The position numbers were made by a program, and so were the translations under genes. DNA of 64,000 nucleotides from Halalkalicoccus sp. CG83 (GTDB lineage: Archaea > Halobacteriota > Halobacteria > Halobacteriales > Halalkalicoccaceae), in the NCBI RefSeq assembly GCF_037081715.1, contig NZ_JAZDDH010000001.1, positions 1,364,001 to 1,428,000 on the forward strand. The letters are read 5' to 3'. Below, piece by piece: positions 33,905-42,078 of this stretch (position 1 is the first letter of the stretch; every line of letters begins with the position of its first letter). The notes beneath the pieces are model-generated. The model made no database searches. It had not been told where the DNA came from and saw only the letters and a program-made list of their open reading frames with translations.

Positions 33905-34762
33905 TCACCGATCCTCACGGGAGCGTCCGAAGCGGTGGCGGAGCCTGCCGTTCAGCCGCGGCGCCGTGACGAGTTCGCGCCAGCGGTCGGCAGTGCGGAT
34001 CCCGATCAGGTAGCTGACGGTTCCGAGCACCGTCCCCGCGACGACGTCGGTCGCCCAGTGGATGCCGAGGTACATCGTTGCCGTCACGACGCTGACGCCG
34101 AGGACGCTCGCCATGACGAGCCATCGAGGATAGGCTTCGCGGGTGTGCCACGCGAACAGCATCGCGGTCACCGAGAGCGAGGTGTGGAGCGACGGGAAGA
34201 CGTTCGTGTTCGTGTTGACCGCGCTGGTGAGCAGCCGGGACTGGGGGTAGACGTTGTACATCAGCTGTTCGGCGACGTCGAGGTTACGCGGACCGTAGGC
34301 GATGAAGAGCAGGTAACAGACCAGCCCGAGCCCGTAGTTCGCTGCGTAGGCGATCGCGAGCTCGTGGAGCCGACGCTGATCGCTGAGCGCGAGATACGCG
34401 AGCAGCGGGAAGACCAGCAGGAAGACGTAGCCGTAGACGTAGATGGACGAGAAATACAGCGTTAGTGCGGGGGTCTCGAACGCCTGGAAGGTGGCGACGA
34501 AGTCGCCCTCGATGCGGTAGATGGCGGCCGTTATCTCGAAACCGATGAGCCACGAGAGCTGCTGGGCCGCCCGGCGGGTGAGGCTGTTGAGCACGAGGAC
34601 CGCGGCGAGCAGCGCGAGCGCCGGGGCGGCGAGGCGCAACCGGGGACGGAGCTCGTTTCTGAGTTCGCGCAGCGCCCGGCGGTCGAGACAGACGACCGAA
34701 CCGGCGACGAGCAGGACGCTCACGACCACGATCACCGTCGCGAGTACGAGGAGGAGACTCAT
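33905..34762 (-). CDS. PAP2-family membrane phosphatase/phosphotransferase
   Basis: A 285-residue membrane enzyme with about six helices. Two of the phosphatidic-acid-phosphatase motifs are visible: FPSLHTS (near residue 188, catalytic His) and YLGIHWATDVVAG (near 229). The arrangement is that of the PAP2_3 group related to inositol-phosphorylceramide synthase. It probably acts on a lipid phosphate at the membrane surface. It starts 9 nt after the stop of the binding-protein gene on the same strand, so the two may be co-transcribed. Confidence 0.82.
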   Translation of the reverse strand: MSLLLVLATVIVVVSVLLVAGSVVCLDRRALRELRNELRPRLRLAAPALALLAAVLVLNSLTRRAAQQLSWLIGFEITAAIYRIEGDFVATFQAFETPALTLYFSSIYVYGYVFLLVFPLLAYLALSDQRRLHELAIAYAANYGLGLVCYLLFIAYGPRNLDVAEQLMYNVYPQSRLLTSAVNTNTNVFPSLHTSLSVTAMLFAWHTREAYPRWLVMASVLGVSVVTATMYLGIHWATDVVAGTVLGTVSYLIGIRTADRWRELVTAPRLNGRLRHRFGRSREDR

Positions 34763-34771
34763 GTCATGCTC

Positions 34772-36553
34772 TCACTGCTGTGCTACGAGCTCGTTCTCCT
34801 CGTTGTACGTGTAGCCCGCCTCGCGAAACAGCTCGTAGGCGGTCTCCTCGTCGATCGTGGCGGTGCCGCTCTGACCGGCGAACCCCTGTTCGCTGCTGGG
34901 TCGCCAGCCGTTCTCTACCGCTGAGCGCGGACCCAGCGGGGAGAGCGCCGGGGTCGCGAAACCGTCGAAGACCTCCGTGCGGAGGTACTCTCGATCGATG
35001 AGGCGTCCGACCGCCAGTCGGAACCGGGGGTTGCTGAGCGGCGCGTTCCGGGCGTTGAACCCGACGTGGTAGTGCGCGCTCGTGCTCTCGACCCGCAGCG
35101 AGACGTTCGACGCCTGGTCGGCCCGCGGGATCTCGGTCGCCGTCAGGCCGGCGGTGGTCGCGTCGAGGTTGCCGGTCTGCACCAGTTCGATCAGGTTCGC
35201 CTGCGAGGGCGAGTAGAGGAACAGGATCCGTTCGTAGGACGGGCCGCCGGCGAACGGCGACAGCACGTCGGCGACCTCCTCGCGCATCAGGAAGTGGTCG
35301 TCGAACCGTTCGAGTTCGAGGCGCTCGTCGACGACGGCGTCGGCGTACCGGAGCGCTCCGGAGCCGACCGGCTCGGGGTTGTCCCAGATCAGCGCCTCGG
35401 TCACGTTGTTCCGGTCGACGCCGGTGATCGAGGTGAGCTCCGTCTGCTGCTCCCAGACGTGCATGGGGACGATCGGGACGGTCAGCGCCCGTAGGCCGAC
35501 CTCCTCCCGGGAGGCGACGAGGCTGATCTCGACCTCGCGATTGCCGGTGACCTCGACGCTCTCTACGAGCGAACTCCGACTTCGGAACCGAGGGGCCGGG
35601 ATGACCGGATCGTCGTCGGTCATCGTCGTGTCCGCGAGGAAGCGATAGGTGAACGCGACGTCCGCCGCGGTGAGCGCCTCGCCGTCGTGCCACGTCAGGC
35701 CGTCCCGGAGGTGCAGCCTGATCGTCGGTCCCGAGTCGTCCCACTGCCAGTCCCGGGCCAACCACGGCTCGATCGAACCCTCGATCGGCTGTCCGAGCGG
35801 ATCGTACAGCAGACCGGTGATGATGCCGCGGTGGCGAAACTCGACTGCGAAGGGGTTCCGGTTCCGGGTGACTCGGCGGTCGGTGATACCCATGTACAGC
35901 GTATTGGCCTCGCGAACTCCGTCGCGGCTCGCCTCCTCGTGGGCCTCTAGCGAGAGGTAGCCGAGCGGTCGTTCGAGCGATCGGTATGCCCACCCCGAGT
36001 AGCGATCCTCGCGGATCGCCCGGGGCTCGTCGGGGTAGGCGACGACCGAGAGCGGAAGCTCCTCGAGCAACACCCGGCGGAGCTCCTCGAGAAGCGCGAT
36101 ACGGTCGCTCGCGTAACGCTGTTCGGTGAGCAGTTCGTCGACCTCCGAGACGTTCGCGTAGCCGAACGGGTTCTGCCAGCCCTCCTCCTCGATGAACCGC
36201 GAGTGGAGGAAGCCGTAGAGGTAGTCGGGATCGAAGAAGCCAGGGTGTTGACCGACGTACAGATCGAAGTCGTGGTTGATCAGGACGTCCCTGAGAAGCT
36301 GTTCGGTCGTCACCGGCTGAACGCTGGCGTCGATCCCCGCCCGCTCCAGGTTCTCCGAGAGATGTCGGGCGATCCGGACGGGGATGCCGTCCTCGTCGGT
36401 GGGGACCGTCTTCAACGCCAGCGACACCTGTTCGGGGGTATCGCGGTCGACTGACGCCTGGAACTGACCGAGACAGCCGGCATTGCCGGCGGCTACTCCG
36501 GCGGCACCGGCGATAAACGTCCGGCGGTCGATCGGTCCCCCTACTGCCGTCAC
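34772..36553 (-). CDS. ABC-transporter substrate-binding protein (peptide/nickel type), apparently circularly permuted
   Basis: A 593-residue Tat lipoprotein: DRRTFIAG (Arg10-Arg11) and lipobox GNAGC (Cys27); GTG start with a GTTGATA box A about 30 nt upstream. The parts of the SBP_bac_5 fold come in reversed order. Residues about 41-190 match what is normally the C-terminal part (ENLERAGIDASVQPVTTEQL, HDFDLYVGQHPGFFDPDYLY, LLEELPLSVVAYPDE). Residues about 215-593 match the normal N-terminal part (GLLYDPL, ARDWQWDDSGPTIRLHLRDG, WHDGEALTAADVAFTY) and end at the hinge AYELFREAGYTY. No permease or ATPase is adjacent; a PAP2 gene follows. Confidence 0.8.
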   Translation of the reverse strand: MTAVGGPIDRRTFIAGAAGVAAGNAGCLGQFQASVDRDTPEQVSLALKTVPTDEDGIPVRIARHLSENLERAGIDASVQPVTTEQLLRDVLINHDFDLYVGQHPGFFDPDYLYGFLHSRFIEEEGWQNPFGYANVSEVDELLTEQRYASDRIALLEELRRVLLEELPLSVVAYPDEPRAIREDRYSGWAYRSLERPLGYLSLEAHEEASRDGVREANTLYMGITDRRVTRNRNPFAVEFRHRGIITGLLYDPLGQPIEGSIEPWLARDWQWDDSGPTIRLHLRDGLTWHDGEALTAADVAFTYRFLADTTMTDDDPVIPAPRFRSRSSLVESVEVTGNREVEISLVASREEVGLRALTVPIVPMHVWEQQTELTSITGVDRNNVTEALIWDNPEPVGSGALRYADAVVDERLELERFDDHFLMREEVADVLSPFAGGPSYERILFLYSPSQANLIELVQTGNLDATTAGLTATEIPRADQASNVSLRVESTSAHYHVGFNARNAPLSNPRFRLAVGRLIDREYLRTEVFDGFATPALSPLGPRSAVENGWRPSSEQGFAGQSGTATIDEETAYELFREAGYTYNEENELVAQQ

Positions 36554-36606
36554 AATAGCGATACGTACTCAGCAGAGCCGTATCAACTTTCCGTCAGCGT
36601 CCGTCG

Positions 36607-36915
36607 TCAGGCGAGCGTCGGCGGCGCACGGACGACGTCGTACTCGTCGTCGTCGACGGAGATGATCGCCCACTCGTAGTCGGGTTCCAGTCGCGTAAGC
36701 TGGCGTTCGAGCGTCTCCGCGGTCTCGACGTATGTCACGAAACAACGAAGCGCCCCCGACTCGGGCGTCTCCTCCGGTTCGCCCACCGCACTGACGTGGA
36801 CTACCTTCCACTCGCGTTCGGCGCGGAACTCGGGACCGTCGCCGGAGACGGTGTAGCCGAGGTCGTTGAAGATCGACCGGGCCTGCTCGACGGGAGGTGT
36901 GCTAACAGTACCCAT
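36607..36915 (-). CDS. Conserved haloarchaeal protein of unknown function
   Basis: A 102-residue soluble acidic protein. It begins MGTVSTPPVEQARSIFNDLG, then has a strand-rich middle (FRAEREWKVVHVSAV) and a C-terminal stretch (YEWAIISVDDDEYDVV). I recognise no motif. The ATG at 36915 fits the TTTATTG box A at about 36940-36946 (leaderless); an in-frame ATG at 36927 is too close to that box. Confidence 0.6.
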   Translation of the reverse strand: MGTVSTPPVEQARSIFNDLGYTVSGDGPEFRAEREWKVVHVSAVGEPEETPESGALRCFVTYVETAETLERQLTRLEPDYEWAIISVDDDEYDVVRAPPTLA

Positions 36916-36958
36916 CCGAGTGAGCATACGACGTCTCGGACAATAAAGCTTCGTGCGG

Positions 36959-37195
36959 TCACTCGTGGGCCGCGTCCCACTCGGTAGGCTTGCGCTGGTT
37001 CGGACAGTCGTTGCAGACGACGCGGCCCATCGGGTCCATCGCGATGTCGAGTCCGTCGCAGTTGCCACAGACGTACCCCCAGCGGTTCTGGCGCTTCTCG
37101 CTGCGATAGGCGACGTAAAAGGGAGCCTCGGATCCGCGCTCGGCCTCGTCGCGAGCGACGTACAGCGTCCCCTCCGGGGTCGAGATCGTCTCCAT
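36959..37195 (-). CDS. Small zinc-ribbon protein
   Basis: A 78-residue product with two CxxC pairs, GYVCGNCDG and VVCNDCPN, likely to bind one zinc. It starts METISTPEGTLYVARDE and ends KPTEWDAAHE. It resembles a small haloarchaeal family I believe is called DUF5816, but this is from memory. The ATG at 37195 was preferred to 37222. It may act as a protein- or nucleic-acid-binding module. Confidence 0.6.
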   Translation of the reverse strand: METISTPEGTLYVARDEAERGSEAPFYVAYRSEKRQNRWGYVCGNCDGLDIAMDPMGRVVCNDCPNQRKPTEWDAAHE

Positions 37196-37276
37196 ACGTC
37201 CGACGAGGGACGCCGTCGGCATGAGGATTTCCCGTCCGCTGACGAACGCGTACCGGTTCTTATCCGGTTAGTAACA

Positions 37277-37295
37277 ATGTATGTTCAAGATACAT
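37277..37295. promoter_or_regulatory. Inverted repeat at the promoter of the deacetylase gene
   Basis: ATGTAT (37277-37282) and ATACAT (37290-37295) are perfect inverted half sites separated by 7 nt. They end 8 nt before the ATG at 37303 and overlap the expected box A position (about 37276). This is where a repressor would block the transcription machinery. Confidence 0.4.
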
Positions 37296-37302
37296 TTTTC
37301 AT

Positions 37303-38391
37303 ATGAAACGAGAGGAGCGGTCGAGACGGGCCGTACTCGGGATTGGCGCCGCGGCGCTCGCGGGTCTCGCCGGCTGTACCGCCGGGAACAGTGCCGAGGA
37401 GACGCTCGGCGACCGGGAGAAGAACGAGCCCGAAGACGCGACGGCGGACGGCGAAACGACCGATGACGGGACGACGGAGGACGACGAGGACGAGGTCGTC
37501 GAGCCGCCGGAGGGCGGTGCCGTCGTCTTCGTCTACGACGACGGGCCGCTGGAGGACTACACGCAGGCGTTTCCCGTCCACCAGGAGTTCGACGCGCCCG
37601 CGACGACGGGCATCGTCTCCGAGTGGATCGGCCGCGAGGACTACATGGACGCCGGCTGCATGGACGTCGAACATCTAGAAGCGCTGGTCGACGCCGGCTG
37701 GGAGATCGCCTCTCACACGGTCGAACACACCGCGGTGGGCAGTTTCGAGCTCGTCGAGAGCGCCGCCCCGGAGGACGGCTCCGTCTACCCGGAGGAGATC
37801 CGCCACGGCTACCACCGGGGGAAGGAACTCGAGATCACCGACGACGATCGAACGGTCCGCCGAACCGTCGTCGACTACGGAAGCGACGGCGTCGGCCGGT
37901 ACATCGAGTTGGACGAGCCGCTCGGCGAGTCGTTCGCCGCGGGCGAGACCGTCGTTCGGTACCCCGCAGACCAGATGCACGCGTCGCTGGGAGAGTCGAA
38001 ACGCGAACTCGAGCGACTGGGTTTCGAGGTCGATACGCTACTCGCCCCCTACGACAACTTCGACGAGTACTCGATGGAGTTCGTCGGAGAGTACTACGAC
38101 GGCGTCGCGAACGCGAAACACGGATCGCGGATCAACGACCGGGGGGAGTTCGACCCCTACCGCACCTGTCGGGACTACTTCATCGAGTTCACCAGTCGCG
38201 AGTCGGTACGACGGGACCTCGACGAGATCGCCGAGCGCGGCGCGCTGGGCGTCTTCGGCGCACACGCGTTCAAAGAGGAGGTCTCGAGGGAACGCATCCG
38301 GGAGACGCTCGAGTGGATCGACGAGCGGGACATCGAGGTGATGACGCTTCGCGAGGCGATCGCGCGCTTCGGCGACCGGCATCGGTCGTGA
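37303..38391 (+). CDS. Polysaccharide deacetylase-like lipoprotein (NodB homology)
   Basis: A 362-residue exported protein: SRRAVLGIG twin-arginine motif (Arg8-Arg9) and lipobox GLAGC (Cys25), then an acidic linker (30-70). The deacetylase core has VFVYDDGPLEDY (Asp79, Asp80) and the metal motif SHTVEH (137-142); the last part contains TLLAPYDNFDEYS and FGAHAFKEE. An extra module of about 75 residues (about 155-230) with a beta-rich look (ITDDDRTVRRTVVDYGSDG) is inserted after the SHxxxH motif. It probably removes N-acetyl or similar groups from surface glycans. The TATA region carries an inverted repeat. Confidence 0.78.
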   Translation: MKREERSRRAVLGIGAAALAGLAGCTAGNSAEETLGDREKNEPEDATADGETTDDGTTEDDEDEVVEPPEGGAVVFVYDDGPLEDYTQAFPVHQEFDAPATTGIVSEWIGREDYMDAGCMDVEHLEALVDAGWEIASHTVEHTAVGSFELVESAAPEDGSVYPEEIRHGYHRGKELEITDDDRTVRRTVVDYGSDGVGRYIELDEPLGESFAAGETVVRYPADQMHASLGESKRELERLGFEVDTLLAPYDNFDEYSMEFVGEYYDGVANAKHGSRINDRGEFDPYRTCRDYFIEFTSRESVRRDLDEIAERGALGVFGAHAFKEEVSRERIRETLEWIDERDIEVMTLREAIARFGDRHRS

Positions 38392-38534
38392 GACGATCGA
38401 CGTCTCCGATCCGGGACTACAGCCGCGAGGCGACCGTCCGGCGTGCCGTTTCTCCGCGTCCGGACGCGATCCGCCTCGTGGAGCCGCTGGTCGAATGAAA
38501 AGGTTGACCCCGTTGCGCGATCCACGCTCTCGTG

Positions 38535-38936
38535 ATGAGTCGCGTCGTCGTGCCGGTCCGCTACCCTCTCTCCAACCACTCGAAGCGGACGCTCTCGAAA
38601 GCGCTCGACGTCGCCGAGGAAGACGGCGCGGATCTGACGATCCTCCACGTGAACCTCTATCAGAACGGCCACCCGATCACACGGGTAGATCTCAAGCAAG
38701 CGGTCGAATCGGAGTTCGGACGGCTTCCCTGGGTGCGGTACGTGGTCCGATCGGGGTTCATCGTCGAGGAGACGATCCTCGACGAGATCGCGGCCGAGGA
38801 CGCGGACGTCGTCGTGATCGGGACGAAGCAGTCCTCGCGGTGGCGGCGCCTGATCAGCCGGCTGATCCGCGATCCCGACGTCGAGTCCTTCCTTCGACAC
38901 CGCCTCGACTGCACCGTGATCACCGTCGATCGCTGA
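38535..38936 (+). CDS. UspA-like stress protein without the ATP motif
   Basis: A 133-residue Usp-fold protein starting MSRVVVPVRYPLSNHSKRTL and containing DLTILHVNLYQNG. The C-terminal part (VVVIGTKQSSRWRRLISRL) has the strand but lacks the G-2x-G-9x-G-S pattern seen in the other Usp at 10.5 kb, so it probably does not bind ATP. The ATG at 38535 follows an in-frame GTG at 38532. Its end overlaps the MscS gene by 17 nt tail to tail. Confidence 0.72.
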   Translation: MSRVVVPVRYPLSNHSKRTLSKALDVAEEDGADLTILHVNLYQNGHPITRVDLKQAVESEFGRLPWVRYVVRSGFIVEETILDEIAAEDADVVVIGTKQSSRWRRLISRLIRDPDVESFLRHRLDCTVITVDR

Positions 38937-39870
38937 GATCCGGTCCGGCGCCGTCACGAGGTCCGTTGGTGACGTGGGCCTCTCCGCTGGTCTCGTCGAA
39001 GACGTGGTGCATGTGGGGATAGGGGATCTCCACGTCCGCGTCCGCGAGTTCCTCCCAGATTCGTCGCTGGATCTCCGAGCGGATCGGCGCGTCGTAGTAG
39101 GGGGTTCTGAGCCAGTATCGGAGCCGGAGCAGGATCCCGTGATCGGCGTATCTGACGATGTTGCAGGTGGGTCGGGCCGGATAGCGGGCGCTCCCGATGC
39201 GAATGGTCGGCCCGCCGCTGATCACGCCGTCGACCGCCCGGGCCGATCGGACCATGATCCGGCGGGCCTCCGCGAGGTCGCCCTCATAGCTGACGGTCAT
39301 GTCGAGCGACCGCCGGGTTCGCTCGTCCTCGGCTGAGTAGTTGATCACGTCACGCTCGCGGATGGTGGCGTTGGGGACGACGAGCAGGGTGTTGTCCTCG
39401 CTGAGGACCTTCGTATACCGGAGCGTGATGTCCTCGATGAATCCACGGAGTCCGGTGTCGGTCGCGTCGACGATCTCGATCATATCGCCGATCTCGTAGG
39501 GCTGATCGGCGAGCACGAACAGCCCGCTGACGTAGTTGCCGACGATCGGCGCGAGGATGATACCCACTGCCGCCGAGAGCACCGTCACCGAGAGCAGGAT
39601 GTTGCCCGCTCCGATCCCCATCACGCCCGCGGCGACGGCGATCGCCACGAGCATGATCGAGAGTCGGATCATCCGGAGGATCGTCCGGGTGAGGCTCTGG
39701 CGCTCGAAGCGCTGGGCGACGGGGCGTCCGAGCATCCGGACGGCCACACGCGAACAGTACCAACCGACGAAGAGCACGGCGAGCGCGATCACCGATCGTC
39801 CCGCGGTCGTCCTGAGGAGCCAGTTCACGACGCCCTGGAGCAACGACACCACCTCCGCCTCCACCTGCAT
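38920..39870 (-). CDS. Mechanosensitive ion channel of the MscS family
   Basis: A 316-residue channel with three N-terminal membrane helices. The pore-lining third helix and following beta domain read SAAVGIILAPIVGNYVSGLF then PYEIGDMIEI; the C-terminal alpha/beta domain follows. It opens on membrane stretch, releasing solutes in hypo-osmotic shock, which is relevant to a halophile. The open frame extends to 40746, but that upstream part runs antisense to the PAC2 gene; the ATG at 39870 fits the family. Confidence 0.88.
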   Translation of the reverse strand: MQVEAEVVSLLQGVVNWLLRTTAGRSVIALAVLFVGWYCSRVAVRMLGRPVAQRFERQSLTRTILRMIRLSIMLVAIAVAAGVMGIGAGNILLSVTVLSAAVGIILAPIVGNYVSGLFVLADQPYEIGDMIEIVDATDTGLRGFIEDITLRYTKVLSEDNTLLVVPNATIRERDVINYSAEDERTRRSLDMTVSYEGDLAEARRIMVRSARAVDGVISGGPTIRIGSARYPARPTCNIVRYADHGILLRLRYWLRTPYYDAPIRSEIQRRIWEELADADVEIPYPHMHHVFDETSGEAHVTNGPRDGAGPDLSDRR

Positions 39871-39948
39871 GTGAGATGCCTCCGTGCGGCCCGGGAAAAG
39901 GGTTGTCGTCCGCCAACGGCTAAGGGCCCACCCGACGTAGCTCGGGCC

Positions 39949-40692
39949 ATGTCCGCCGACAGCCACGACGACCCCGCGTTTCACATCACCCACGAGGCCG
40001 AGACGGGAGAGAGCCTGCTGGTCGGCCTCTCCGCGTTCGGGCTGGCGGGTCTCACCGCCGTCGATTACCTCACCGACCAGCTTGAACTCGAGCCGACGGG
40101 ACACATCACCGCCGAGGCGCTGCCGTCGATCACCCCGTTCTCGGACGGCCGCCCGCGCCACCACACTCGACTCTACTCGCGACCCGACCTCGACGTGACG
40201 GTGCTGGTGGGCGAGCTCTTCGTCCCGGTCCAGGCCGCGGGCCCGTTCAGCCGGGCGATCCTCGAGTGGACCGAGCACAACGCCGTCGGCGAGGTCACCG
40301 TTCTCTCGGGAATTCCGGTCGCCCACGGACCGAACGACCACAGGCCGTTCTACATCGCCACCGAGGACTACTACGACGACCGGCTGGCGGACACGGAGTT
40401 CACCCCGATGGGGATGGGGTTTCTCGACGGCGTCAACGCCAGCCTCGTCGAGTCGGGCATGGACACCGACCTCGGCGTCGGCGTGTTCGTCACGCCCGTT
40501 CACGCACAGATCCCCGACGTCGACGCCGCCCTCCGACTGCTCGCGATCGTCGAGGAGATCTACGGGCTCGGCGTCGACACCGAACCCCTCGAACAGTTCG
40601 CGAGCGAGGTACGCCAGCACTACGCCCAGCTCTCGGAACGCGTCGCCGCCGCCGAGGAGTACGAACGCCCCGATGATCGGATGTTCATGTAA
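39949..40692 (+). CDS. PAC2-family protein (proteasome assembly chaperone-like)
   Basis: A 247-residue protein of the archaeal PAC2/COG2047 type. VGLSAFGLAGLTAVDYLTDQ near residue 25 and TVLSGIPVAHGP in the middle match the family; a C-terminal coiled region (QHYAQLSERVAAAEEYERP) follows. Archaeal homologues bind proteasome precursors in some species, but the function here is inferred. ATG at 39949, 78 nt into the longest frame, fits the alignment start. Confidence 0.75.
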   Translation: MSADSHDDPAFHITHEAETGESLLVGLSAFGLAGLTAVDYLTDQLELEPTGHITAEALPSITPFSDGRPRHHTRLYSRPDLDVTVLVGELFVPVQAAGPFSRAILEWTEHNAVGEVTVLSGIPVAHGPNDHRPFYIATEDYYDDRLADTEFTPMGMGFLDGVNASLVESGMDTDLGVGVFVTPVHAQIPDVDAALRLLAIVEEIYGLGVDTEPLEQFASEVRQHYAQLSERVAAAEEYERPDDRMFM

Positions 40693-40760
40693 CTGGGTTT
40701 CGGAATTCAGTGCTACTCGCGATCCGATAACTAATTCATCCCGCACGTGTTCGATCCGGC

Positions 40761-41813
40761 ATGGTCGACGACGATCTGCGGTCGACGCTCGAGCGCGTCG
40801 GCGAGCAGTTCAACCTCGGAGAGTACGAGATCGACGCCTACCTCACGGTGCTTGAACACGGCCAGCTCACCGCGAGCGAGATCGCCGATCGTACCGACAT
40901 CCCTCAGCCGCGGGTCTACGACACGGTGCGCAGCCTCTCGGATCGTGGGCTGGTCGAGCTCCGCGAGACCCGTCCGATGCGGATCATCGCGGTCGACCCC
41001 GACGAGGCGTTCTCGATGGTCCGGAGCTCGCTCACGGAGATGGTCGACGAGCTCGAGGCGCGCTACACCGCTCCGGCCCGGGACACGGAGGCCGTCTCGC
41101 TCGTGAAGTCGCGCTCGACGATCCTGCGTCACCTCTCGGACGTGATCGAGGCCGCCGAGTACGAGCTCATCCTCTCGCTCACCCCCGAACTGCTCAAGCG
41201 TTTCGACGAGGAGCTCCGCGGGGCGATCGACCGCGGGATCAGCATCGAGCTGCTGGTCACGCCAGCCGCCGAGGCCCCCTCGCCCGAGACGTTCGACTAC
41301 GGCGCGGTCTCGACGGTCGCGAAGGCCCGCCGCGGGATCACGACGCCGATCGTCGCCGTCGGCGACGGCGAGTACTCGGTCTACGCTACCCAGGACGCCA
41401 TCCGGGACGACCGGGATCGCTACGGCGTGATCTTCCATCGCTCGGCGCTCGGCTTCCTGGTGTCGGGGTTCTTCGGTACCGTGCTCTGGACGACCGCCGA
41501 ACCCCTGGCGGCGAACGGCGAGGGACGGCCCTTCCCTCGACGGTACGCCTCGATCCGCCGGTGTGTAAAGGACGTCTACGAGCTCGGCGGCGAGTTCTTC
41601 GCCACCGTCGAGGGTCGGGACGTCGAGACCGGCGAGGCACTCGTCCTCAGCGGGCGGGTCGCGACCGTGGAGCTCGAGGATACCGAGGAGGTCGCCGCGA
41701 TGGTTCTCGACACTGGCGAGGGCGAGGTGACCGTTGGCGGACGGGTGGCGGCCCTCGAGCAGATCGAGGCCCACGAGATCCAAATCGACCGCGACGAACC
41801 GCCCGCTCGCTGA
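40761..41813 (+). CDS. TrmB-family transcriptional regulator
   Basis: A 350-residue regulator: N-terminal winged helix ([20 protein letters not shown], then [13 protein letters not shown]), a coiled linker and a C-terminal phospholipase-D-like sugar-sensing domain. TrmB proteins repress or activate sugar uptake and glycolytic/gluconeogenic genes. Nearby candidates for control are the sugar ABC operon at 45.8 kb and the aldo/keto reductase. A box A (ATAACTAATT) about 28 nt upstream supports the start. I did not find its binding motif with confidence. Confidence 0.9.
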   Translation: MVDDDLRSTLERVGEQFNLGEYEIDAYLTVLEHGQLTASEIADRTDIPQPRVYDTVRSLSDRGLVELRETRPMRIIAVDPDEAFSMVRSSLTEMVDELEARYTAPARDTEAVSLVKSRSTILRHLSDVIEAAEYELILSLTPELLKRFDEELRGAIDRGISIELLVTPAAEAPSPETFDYGAVSTVAKARRGITTPIVAVGDGEYSVYATQDAIRDDRDRYGVIFHRSALGFLVSGFFGTVLWTTAEPLAANGEGRPFPRRYASIRRCVKDVYELGGEFFATVEGRDVETGEALVLSGRVATVELEDTEEVAAMVLDTGEGEVTVGGRVAALEQIEAHEIQIDRDEPPAR

Positions 41814-41871
41814 CCGCCGTTCGTCGCGCAGGCCGTGGCTACTTCAGCGTGGAGCACCGAAACGAACGACG

Positions 41872-42078
41872 ATGAACGAGGAGGTACGGCAATGGGAGTA
41901 CGAGACGCTCAGGCCGCCGCGGGAGGCGACGAAGAAGGAGGCGAGCGATCCGAAGACGGAGCTGAACGCGCTGGGCGAGGAGGGCTGGGAGCTCGTGGAG
42001 ACGATCGAGTACACCGGCGGCGGCACGAAGTACCTGGTGTTCAAGCGTCCGGTCGACGCCGAGGGTGAGGCGACGTGA
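41872..42078 (+). CDS. DUF4177-type small protein
   Basis: A 68-residue product: WEYETLRPPREATKKE, then LNALGEEGWELVETIEY and GTKYLVFKRP. The W-E-Y/E-x-L and GEEGWELV pattern is the DUF4177 signature. Its stop overlaps the GTG of the following membrane protein (GTGA at 42075-42078), so the two are translationally coupled and may work together. Function unknown. Confidence 0.78.
   Translation: MNEEVRQWEYETLRPPREATKKEASDPKTELNALGEEGWELVETIEYTGGGTKYLVFKRPVDAEGEAT

Noticed and set aside
38920-40746. MscS frame extended to 608 residues
   Set aside because: The extra 292 residues are antisense to the PAC2 gene and lack membrane or channel features.
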